Shown: positions 34,302 to 39,751 of the stretch, one piece after another
Numbering within the stretch: position 1 is the stretch's first letter
How the letters are laid out: every line of letters begins with the position of its first letter
Assembly (NCBI GenBank): GCA_947166305.1
Contig: CAMVDV010000028.1
Coordinates: 1 to 39,751 of the forward strand
Direction: 5' to 3'
Length of the DNA stretch: 39,751 nucleotides
Origin: an uncultured Prevotellaceae bacterium
Lineage (GTDB): Bacteria; Bacteroidota; Bacteroidia; Bacteroidales; Bacteroidaceae
The notes under the pieces: model-generated
The model's input: the letters and a program-made list of their open reading frames with translations, nothing else
What the model was told of the DNA's origin: nothing
Database searches by the model: none
Made by a program: the position numbers and the translations under genes

Positions 34302-35621
34302 TTACATGAGGCGTTTGGCTATGGTGAAGAAGCGGGAACGTATGCGGCGGCGCAGCGGGAAACGCTCCTTGAACACTTCGGGTGTGAGCTGGGTGCAGTG
34401 CTGACGTATGTCGTCGGCATAGATGCGTTGCAGCTCATGGGTGATGCCCGGAGAGAAGATGAAGGCGTTCACCTCATAGTCGAAGCAGAGGGAGCGCGCG
34501 TCGAGGTTGGTGGTGCCTACGGTGCAGAAGAGGCTGTCCACCATCATCACCTTGCTGTGGTGGAAGCCGTTGTTGTAGTAATAGACTTCTGCGCCTTGCT
34601 TCATGAGCTTGCGCATCTCGAGTCCGATGACGTCGTCGTTTGCTTTGCCGTCGCTCTTGGTGGAGACCATGAACTGCACGCGGACGCCTCGCAGCAAGGC
34701 ACGGCGCAGGGCTTGGCGCACTTCGCCGAAGAGCATGGCGTAAGGGTTGACGATTTGTACGAGGTGGTCTGCGTTGTCGATGGCCACGACGTAGGTCTGC
34801 CGCATGATGGCAGGCGACTCCTTAGGCCAACGGGAAGCGAAGGCGACAACCTCCGGACCCTCCGAACCCATCGGACCCACCCCCAACCCCTCCCTTGTAG
34901 GGAGGGGAGTATATAGCTTCCCAGATGTATCTTCTCCCCTCCCTACAAGGGAGGGGTTGGGGGTGGGTCCGGGGAGTCCGGTGGAGGGGCCGGTCTGTTC
35001 CTTCTCCCACATCCTCCAGAACAGCTCTTCGTAGGCTTGGACGATGGGGCCCTTCATGCGGATATGCATGTCGCGCCACTGACCTATTTTGGGCTTACCG
35101 TGCAGGTAGTAGTCGGCAACGTTCATGCCGCCGGTGTAAACCATGCGGCCGTCGATGACGGCTATCTTGTGATGATTGCGGTGCAGCAGGTGGTTTATCC
35201 AAGGGAAGCGCACGGGGTCGAAGGCTTCGATGTGGATGCCTCGGCTGCGGATGCTTTGCATGAGGGTGTCGGAGAGTGGGATGTCGCTGTGACGGTTGCC
35301 GAAGCTGTCGAAGATGATGTGTACGTCGACACCTTCGGCCACTTTGCGGTAGAGCTTGTCGAGCAGGGCACCGCAGATACTGTCCTGCTGGAACTTGAAG
35401 TAGTCGAGCAGGATGTAGCGCTCGGCCTTGTCGATTTCGCCGAAGAGGTCGCGGAATTTCTCCGTAGCCGTGGGCAGTAGCTTCATCTCCGTCGCTTCGT
35501 AGATGGGCAGGCCCATTCGCCGGAAGTCGCGGAGCGTGCGCTGTGACGAGTCTTGGCCCACGGCAGAGCAGCAAATCATCAGGAGGAAGAGGGCGGATAA
35601 GATGGTGCTTTTGATGTTCAT
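34302..35621 (-). CDS. Phospholipase-D/cardiolipin-synthase-like protein with an in-frame palindrome
   Basis: This 439-residue exported protein has a signal peptide (cleavage near VGQ) and two HKD motifs: His150, Lys152, Asp157 (HHKIAVID, then GGMN) and His355, Lys357, Asp362 (HHSKVMMVD, then GTTNLD). This fits a cardiolipin-synthase or PLD-type transphosphatidylase, here in the periplasm or envelope. Between the two halves, about residues 211-255 (PTPNPSLVGRGE ... PLPTREGLGVGP) come from a perfect 38-bp inverted repeat. Signature spacing outside the insertion looks normal. The -7 box at 35627-35634 is only 5 bp upstream of the ATG, suggesting a leaderless or near-leaderless mRNA. The CE15 fusion follows after 11 bp. 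Confidence 0.9.
   Translation of the reverse strand: MNIKSTILSALFLLMICCSAVGQDSSQRTLRDFRRMGLPIYEATEMKLLPTATEKFRDLFGEIDKAERYILLDYFKFQQDSICGALLDKLYRKVAEGVDVHIIFDSFGNRHSDIPLSDTLMQSIRSRGIHIEAFDPVRFPWINHLLHRNHHKIAVIDGRMVYTGGMNVADYYLHGKPKIGQWRDMHIRMKGPIVQAYEELFWRMWEKEQTGPSTGLPGPTPNPSLVGRGEDTSGKLYTPLPTREGLGVGPMGSEGPEVVAFASRWPKESPAIMRQTYVVAIDNADHLVQIVNPYAMLFGEVRQALRRALLRGVRVQFMVSTKSDGKANDDVIGLEMRKLMKQGAEVYYYNNGFHHSKVMMVDSLFCTVGTTNLDARSLCFDYEVNAFIFSPGITHELQRIYADDIRQHCTQLTPEVFKERFPLRRRIRSRFFTIAKRLM
34872..34971. repeat. Palindromic repeat, family 2, inserted in the PLD gene
   Basis: Perfect 38-bp inverted arms (34872-34909 and 34934-34971) flank a 24-nt loop. One alternative frame of the arm contains TAG, but the frame used is open. 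Confidence 0.9.
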
Positions 35622-35626
35622 GGCTG

Positions 35627-35634
35627 CAAAGATA
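35627..35634 (-). promoter_or_regulatory. -7 box of the PLD gene, adjacent to the ATG
   Basis: TATCTTTG on the minus strand ends 5 bp before the ATG at 35621. Transcription would start at or next to the start codon. Confidence 0.6.
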
Positions 35635-35699
35635 CGAAATAATTCTTGACTCTAAACATTTTAACTTTTTAACTCTTTATCTCTTTAACTTTTTTTTCG

Positions 35700-35707
35700 T
35701 ATCTTTG
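35700..35707 (+). promoter_or_regulatory. -7 box of the MaoC-type hydratase gene
   Basis: TATCTTTG lies 30 bp before the ATG at 35738, preceded by T-rich repeats. It is divergent from the PLD promoter. Confidence 0.7.
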
Positions 35708-35737
35708 CACTGGAAATGCAAAAAAAACAAGCGAACA

Positions 35738-36208
35738 ATGAGTAAAGTGGTAATCAACTGTTTCGAGGACTTCCAGCAGTACGAGGGAAAGGAGCTGGGC
35801 GTGAGTGATTATGTGGAGCTGAGCCAGGCGAGGATAAATCTGTTCGCCGACGCCACACTCGACCACCAGTGGATACATGTGGACACGGAGAAAGCCAGGC
35901 AGGAGAGTCCCTTCGGCCAGACCATCGCCCACGGCTACCTCACGCTGAGCATGTTGCCTTATCTGTGGGACCAAATCGTGGAGGTACACAACCTGGAGCG
36001 CATGATGAACTATGGCATGGACCGCATGAAGTTCTCCATGCCCGTGTTGAGCGGACAGCACATCCGTATGCGGACGAAGCTCGAGGAACTGGCCAACCTG
36101 CGAGGTGCCATCAAGACCACCATCAAGTTCACCATCGAAATTCAGGAAACGGGCAAGAAGGCCCTCGAGGGCTTGGCTACGTTTATCTACTATTTCAAGC
36201 AGGCGTAA
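35738..36208 (+). CDS. MaoC-like (R)-specific enoyl-CoA hydratase
   Basis: This 156-residue single hot-dog-fold protein is cytoplasmic. The hydratase motif is visible as Asp42 and His47 in LDHQWIHVD (D-x4-H), followed by FGQTIAHGYLTLS. Such enzymes hydrate trans-2-enoyl-CoA in beta-oxidation or related acyl metabolism. The start is the ATG downstream of the TATCTTTG box; an upstream in-frame start would place codons inside the promoter. It is transcribed alone, divergent from the PLD gene and convergent with the next minus-strand gene. Confidence 0.9.
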   Translation: MSKVVINCFEDFQQYEGKELGVSDYVELSQARINLFADATLDHQWIHVDTEKARQESPFGQTIAHGYLTLSMLPYLWDQIVEVHNLERMMNYGMDRMKFSMPVLSGQHIRMRTKLEELANLRGAIKTTIKFTIEIQETGKKALEGLATFIYYFKQA

Positions 36209-36259
36209 AGGCCCACGGGCTGTGGCTCGTGCGGAGATGCCGCTGGCGGGGTTCCCAAA

Positions 36260-36369
36260 CGCCGCACGCGACGATGGCAAACGCCGCGTGCGACGATGGG
36301 CATCGCCGCACGCGAAGTCGTCCGTCGCCGCACGCGACAATTTCCGGCGCCGCAGACGGCAGCGGAGAG
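36260..36369. repeat. 22-bp-period GC-rich array E (5 units)
   Basis: Cores start at 36260, 36282, 36304, 36326 and 36348, exactly 22 bp apart (three are CGCCGCACGCG, with variants CGCCGCGTGCG and CGCCGCAGACG). The array lies between the convergent ends of the MaoC gene and the next minus-strand gene, just short of that gene's stop. Confidence 0.85.
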
Positions 36370-36373
36370 TTTC

Positions 36374-36724
36374 TCAGAAGAGCTCCAGCTGCACATGATG
36401 AGGGTGGGGGCGGGGCTTTGTCTGCTCAGGCTTGTTGATGTCGGCGCGGATGGCGTTGTCGAGAAAGAGGTCGAGCTGTATGGCAAAGTCCGGCTTGATG
36501 GCATAGGTGCCGTAGTGCGTGTGGACGAAAGGCGACTCCATCCTGCGCGCCTGCTCCCAGAGATAGCGGCCAACGCTGTTGCGAAGTTCGCCATAGTCAA
36601 TGTCCGAGACGAAGAAGTCAACGTGCTTGTTGTAGATGCGTCGGGCAATATTCTTGATGCGCAGGCCGTCGCGCCCGTGTGCCAGCAGAATTTCTATGAT
36701 GTCCCTATGGTAGATGTTTTTCAC
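36374..36724 (-). CDS. Small winged-helix-like protein of unknown function
   Basis: This frame of about 116 residues starts at GTG 36724 (VKNIYHRDII). No ATG is available near the 5' end, and a TTG at 36751 would overlap the TAACTTTG promoter at 36749-36756. The sequence (IIEILLAHGRDGLRIKNIARRIYN ... YGELRNSVGRYLW ... SPFVHTHYGTYAIKPD) has the helix-helix-wing pattern of small DNA-binding proteins, and it ends in VQLELF. I do not recognise the family; DNA binding is inferred from the pattern alone. Its stop is 5 bp from array E. Confidence 0.7.
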   Translation of the reverse strand: MKNIYHRDIIEILLAHGRDGLRIKNIARRIYNKHVDFFVSDIDYGELRNSVGRYLWEQARRMESPFVHTHYGTYAIKPDFAIQLDLFLDNAIRADINKPEQTKPRPHPHHVQLELF

Positions 36725-36748
36725 CCTGCAAAGATAGACTTTTCTGCG

Positions 36749-36756
36749 CAAAGTTA
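36749..36756 (-). promoter_or_regulatory. -7 box of the winged-helix-like gene
   Basis: TAACTTTG on the minus strand. A second box, TATCTTTG at 36729-36736, lies 20 bp closer to the GTG start and would give a leaderless message. Confidence 0.55.
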
Positions 36757-36862
36757 CAAATAAAACTCAAAAGAGGAAAGTGAAATGCAAAAAATAAGGG
36801 TGTAAAGACCAGACAGCGGCAAATTTAGCCTCCCAAAGCTTCATGTTTCCAACTTTTCTTAG

Positions 36863-36870
36863 TAACTTTG
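36863..36870 (+). promoter_or_regulatory. -7 box of the lipoprotein operon
   Basis: TAACTTTG lies 29 bp before the ATG at 36900. Confidence 0.7.
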
Positions 36871-36899
36871 CACTTCCGAACGTTTAATTATTATATATA

Positions 36900-37601
36900 A
36901 TGTGTAAAGTTAAGTTTTTTCTGTTCGCCGTCGGGCTGCTCAGCCTGTTGGCTTCCTGTGCGGGCGACCCTGAGCGTCACGAACTGACGCCCGTGGAGCA
37001 ACGCATCATCCTCTACGCCGACCAGACGCTCGACTCGCTCCGATTCTATACCTACGACTCCTGGACGGTGACATCGCAGGCCGAGTGGATCACCGTGGAA
37101 GGCGACGGAAAGATGGACGTCGCTTATGATTACCAGACACGCTACTTCTGCCGTGTCTTCCTCCACCTGCTTCCCAACACGACGGGCAGGTCGCGGCAGG
37201 GCACAGTCCACGTCAAGTCGTACGACTACGCCTACTCCGCGCCCTTCGTGCAACTGGGGTTGCTCAACATATCGCACCCCTCGTACACCATCGACGCCTT
37301 CCTCGACGCGCAAAGCCACATCCCCTCCACGGCACACTACGAGCTTCTCGACAGCGCACACTGGACGGCTGACTCCATTTGCTTCAGCGTTGAGAACAAC
37401 TGGGAACTGCTTGGCGAGCTCCCGGAGTGGCTTTCCGCCGACAAACGCTCGGGCTTGCCGGGAAAGCACAGCGTCCATCTCACGCTCCAGCCTAACCTCG
37501 ACACCGAAAACGCTCGCGAGGCGAAGCTGAAACTCACAAGCGGTGTGGTGAAAAACGACATCATTATCCGTCAACTTCCTGCCCGGAAGGAAGAAGAATA
37601 G
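36900..37601 (+). CDS. BACON-like lipoprotein
   Basis: This 233-residue protein has a lipoprotein signal with lipobox LLASC (Cys20). Two beta-sandwich segments show the BACON-like pattern (SWTVTSQAEWITVEGDG ... GRSRQGTVHVKS, about 50-115, and NNWELLGELPEWLSADKRSG ... AREAKLKLTSG, about 165-225), families linked with glycan or mucin binding on the Bacteroidetes surface. No enzyme motif is seen. It is first in a likely operon: the next gene starts 7 bp after its stop. Confidence 0.75.
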   Translation: MCKVKFFLFAVGLLSLLASCAGDPERHELTPVEQRIILYADQTLDSLRFYTYDSWTVTSQAEWITVEGDGKMDVAYDYQTRYFCRVFLHLLPNTTGRSRQGTVHVKSYDYAYSAPFVQLGLLNISHPSYTIDAFLDAQSHIPSTAHYELLDSAHWTADSICFSVENNWELLGELPEWLSADKRSGLPGKHSVHLTLQPNLDTENAREAKLKLTSGVVKNDIIIRQLPARKEEE

Positions 37602-37608
37602 AAGCCCT

Positions 37609-38301
37609 ATGCAGTACGAACTCTTCGGCGATGCCGACTTCGAGCAGGAGTTGCCGCTGGCAGGACGCACCATTTGTCTGCTCGGCACGTTCCGCCAGGC
37701 CTCCAAGACCTTGCGCCAGAAGCTGCAAGGGCTTGGCGCAGAGATGAAACAGGGACTGAGTCGCGGCCTCCACTATGCAGTGTTGGGGCAGAATGTTCCT
37801 GCCGATACGCAGGAGAAACTTGCCCAACTTGCCTTCCACGGCTACTGTCCTAAGATATTGACGGAGGCCGACCTCGACAACATCCTTGGCGGACACTACG
37901 GAGCCTACGCCGTGCCGGAGCAGACGAAGAAGGACTTGCACCTCACGCTGCGGCATTATCTCGAATGTAGGCTTCGCTTCGACGGTAGCCTTAATCCTCT
38001 CTACACGAAGGAGCTTTTCCTTGCGCCCGACACGCAGCCCGACCTCTACCAGAAGCTCGGCAACCGTGGCATCTATGCCAATGCCTATATCGACGACACG
38101 ACGGACGTCCTCGTCATCAGCGACGCTTCCCTGCAGCACCTGAAGGACGGCTCGACCGACGCTTCCCTGCGCTACATCGAGGAACAGTACAATAAAAGTC
38201 GGGCGCAGACCTTCCGCTTTATGATAACCAGCGAAGGCGAACTCCGCGAATGGCTTTCCGCTTTCCCGCCGGAAGGCTTCGGGGATAGGGCAGAATCGTA
38301 A
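37609..38301 (+). CDS. BRCT-like protein of unknown function
   Basis: This 230-residue cytoplasmic protein has an N-terminal segment (about 15-95, LAGRTICLLGTFRQASKTLRQKLQGLGAEMKQGL ... HYAVLGQ) that resembles a BRCT fold, as in DNA ligase or exonuclease C-terminal domains. The remainder (about 96-230) is alpha/beta without recognised motifs. It follows the lipoprotein gene by 7 bp. A role in DNA metabolism is suggested only by the BRCT resemblance. Confidence 0.6.
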   Translation: MQYELFGDADFEQELPLAGRTICLLGTFRQASKTLRQKLQGLGAEMKQGLSRGLHYAVLGQNVPADTQEKLAQLAFHGYCPKILTEADLDNILGGHYGAYAVPEQTKKDLHLTLRHYLECRLRFDGSLNPLYTKELFLAPDTQPDLYQKLGNRGIYANAYIDDTTDVLVISDASLQHLKDGSTDASLRYIEEQYNKSRAQTFRFMITSEGELREWLSAFPPEGFGDRAES

Positions 38302-38465
38302 AGGATCCCCTAACTCCCTTAAGGGGGAAAGACCCCCTCTGACTCCTCCTTAAGGGGGAGAAAGCAGGTGAAGAAAGCCTCCCCATAGAGGGGGAGGTTT
38401 GGAGAGGGTCTCTAAATCGTAAATAAATCGTAAATCGTAAATCGTCAAATCGTAAATACAAAAGG
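38302..38465. repeat. Palindrome and AAATCGT repeat cluster before the DUF554 gene
   Basis: Contains CTCCCTTAAGGGGGA, CTCCTTAAGGGGGAG (38344-38360) and CCTCCCC ... GGGGAGG (38378-38397) elements, then AAATCGT units from about 38413 to 38456 directly before the GTG start. No promoter box is evident. Confidence 0.75.
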
Positions 38466-39314
38466 GTGTTAGGGACTATCATCAACACGGCAACCATCTT
38501 GGCCGGCAGTGCTTTCGGCGCGCTGTTGCGGACGGGAATCGGGGAGAAATACAAGAAAGTGCTCTTCGATGGACTTGGCTTGTGCTGCCTTGTGCTCGGC
38601 ATGAACGCTTCGTTGCCCAACATGAGCAAGAGCGAATATCCCGTACTCTTCATCCTCAGTCTTGCCATCGGCGGGCTTATAGGCACGAAACTCAACCTCT
38701 CGGGGCGAATAGACCGACTGAATGCTGGCATCAGAAAAAGTCCCCTCCCCGCTAACCACAGCCCCCTCCCCGCTCCCCCTTTGGGGGAGTGCTGCAAAGC
38801 CGCTGAAAAAGAGCACGGAAGGGGCAACGAAAATGAGGCACTCCCCCAAAGGGGGAGCGGGGAGGGGGCTGTGGGTAGCGGGCAAGGGCCTGTCCAGGGG
38901 CTCGTGACGGGCTGCCTGCTCTACTGCATCGGCACGTTCTCCATCGTGGGGCCCGTGCTTTCGGCGCTCTCACCGACGGCGGGTTGGGCGTGGAACGAAC
39001 AAGCCAACACGTTCCTCTACACCAATGCTACGCTCGATTTCGTCAGCTCTGCCGTCCTTGCTGCCTCGTTCGGGTGGGTCATGATGCTCGCCGCGCCGGT
39101 GCTCTTCTGCTGGCAAGGCTTCTTCTACGCTGTTGGCTACTTCTGCTCGGGCGGTATGCCTGAGCCGATGAGGGTGGAGCTGAGCATCGTGGGCGGCGTG
39201 CTCATCCTCAGCTCGGGCCTCGGCATACTGGGCATCAGGGACTGCAAGACGGTCAATCTCCTGCCGAGCCTCCTCGTGCCGGTCGTCTTTTATCTGGTGA
39301 AAGCCCTTTTCTGA
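38466..39314 (+). CDS. DUF554 family membrane protein with an in-frame repeat insertion
   Basis: This 282-residue inner-membrane protein starts at GTG (VLGTIINTATILAG, matching the family N-terminus). Hydrophobic segments lie near 7-20, 34-47, 60-76, 146-165, 200-220, 228-245 and at the C-terminus. DUF554 members are annotated as YdfK/YqgA-like transporters of unknown substrate. The loop between the third and fourth membrane segments is enlarged by about 50 residues (about 91-141, [10 protein letters not shown] ... [11 protein letters not shown]) encoded by the same 32-bp palindromic arms found in guaA and read in the same frame. It is the last gene after the BRCT-like gene, with a repeat-filled 164-bp gap. 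Confidence 0.9.
   Translation: MLGTIINTATILAGSAFGALLRTGIGEKYKKVLFDGLGLCCLVLGMNASLPNMSKSEYPVLFILSLAIGGLIGTKLNLSGRIDRLNAGIRKSPLPANHSPLPAPPLGECCKAAEKEHGRGNENEALPQRGSGEGAVGSGQGPVQGLVTGCLLYCIGTFSIVGPVLSALSPTAGWAWNEQANTFLYTNATLDFVSSAVLAASFGWVMMLAAPVLFCWQGFFYAVGYFCSGGMPEPMRVELSIVGGVLILSSGLGILGIRDCKTVNLLPSLLVPVVFYLVKALF
38761..38869. repeat. Palindromic repeat, family 1, inserted in the DUF554 gene
   Basis: Perfect 32-bp arms (38761-38792 and 38838-38869), identical to those at 2378-2409 and 2437-2468, flank a 45-nt loop. About 10 further bases on each side also pair with one mismatch. Confidence 0.9.
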
Positions 39315-39751
39315 TTTCCTCGTAAGAGAACGGCTGCCTGGCGGTGACGCTGTGGGGCGGCTGGAATAATCCTTCACGGTTGTGGCCCGAAGGCTGTGCC
39401 TTTATGCCCCGAACGGCGAAGGATTATCGCAGAACCCTTCAGCTTTCCTGCAGGCATCCTGCGCGCCTCGTTTCTCCGGCGAGCGTCCCTCTTTCTGTCG
39501 CTCCGTACGCTTCTTTCCCCTCAAAAAGGCCATGAATAGTGCATTTCTGCATTTTTGAAAGTGGTTTCTGCATTTATGGTACTGACGTTGCAGGCGTTTC
39601 TCTGTATCTTTGTGCAGAATTTGGCAAGGTGTCGGCCGGGACATACGGCCGATGGCAGGACGCCGACGAGAGTGAGTACACATTATTAATATAATAACAT
39701 TAGTGTCCCGTTAAAATTGGGACGAGTTAAATACTAATCAAACAACCCCGG
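39315..39751. other. Terminal non-coding region with an inverted repeat, direct repeats and one promoter
   Basis: No convincing gene. ATAATCCTTC (39366-39375) pairs with GAAGGATTAT (39418-39427). TTTCTGCATTT occurs at 39544-39554 and 39565-39575. A promoter box lies at 39605-39612, and a 5-bp stem, GTCCC ... GGGAC, at 39705-39723. A gene may begin beyond the window. Confidence 0.6.
39605..39612 (+). promoter_or_regulatory. -7 box near the right edge
   Basis: TATCTTTG followed by TGCAG, 30 bp after the second TTTCTGCATTT repeat, which could be an operator. The transcript would run off the window. Confidence 0.55.

Noticed and set aside
30988..34404. A 1138-codon open frame opposite the CE15 fusion gene
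   Set aside because: It is a shadow of the GC-rich minus-strand gene; the translation has no recognisable domain, while the other strand has clear CE15 motifs and a signal peptide.
39701..39751. End of an insertion sequence suggested by GTCCC ... GGGAC near the right edge
   Set aside because: Only a 5-bp stem is seen, with no transposase or matching second end in the window.
1..39751. tRNA or rRNA genes
   Set aside because: No cloverleaf-like or conserved rRNA segment was recognised by eye on either strand; a covariance-model scan was not possible.

Overview
The window looks like chromosomal DNA of a Bacteroidales bacterium, most likely Prevotellaceae-like. Three things point there: -7 boxes of the TAnnTTTG type before many genes; secreted proteins with type IX secretion (T9SS) type C-terminal tails; and Bacteroidetes families such as BACON lipoproteins, OMP_b-brl_3 barrels, CE15 esterases, BspA-type leucine-rich repeats and GLUG repeats. 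Most of it is GC-rich. Two stretches are clearly AT-richer: the recombinase element at 1-1800 and the serine protease gene near 27.7-29.4 kb.

Layout. 1-1803: a tyrosine recombinase gene lying between two perfect 168-bp inverted repeats, the right one abutting the 3' end of guaA. 1792-3408 (-): guaA (GMP synthase). 3811-8968: a large secreted GLUG-repeat protein and an SGNH hydrolase. 9267-10652: class I dihydroorotase. 10704-13745: outer-membrane beta-barrel protein. 14007-25049: a glycan locus with an AraC-type regulator divergent from a GH78 rhamnosidase, a GH106-like glycosidase, a secreted LamG/GLUG protein and a 50-residue peptide. 25050-26404: a 1.35-kb non-coding repeat hotspot. 26405-30864: a T9SS cargo with an S74-like region, a trypsin-fold protease and a BspA-like LRR protein. 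30937-35621 (-): a phospholipase-D-like protein followed by a CE15 esterase fused to an unassigned glycosidase-like half. 35738-39314: a MaoC-type hydratase, a small winged-helix-like protein, a BACON-like lipoprotein, a BRCT-like protein and a DUF554 membrane protein.

The rhamnosidase locus reads as one system: the AraC regulator would sense a sugar, and GH78 plus the GH106-like enzyme would act on rhamnose-containing glycans. A LamG-like domain recurs in three consecutive proteins and may bind the shared substrate. No SusC/SusD pair is visible in the window.

The most striking content is repetitive DNA. (i) Five intergenic arrays of 4-5 GC-rich units keep an exact 22-bp period, and a sixth array has an unrelated core but the same period. 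(ii) Several families of palindromic repeats sit in frame inside protein-coding genes, including guaA, pyrC, a PLD gene and a DUF554 gene, adding low-complexity peptides at loops or linkers, much like Rickettsia palindromic elements. (iii) AT-rich octamer runs (TTTTCACC) lie around promoters and are also translated in linkers. (iv) The recombinase element carries an intact attP-like joint on one side and a guaA junction on the other.
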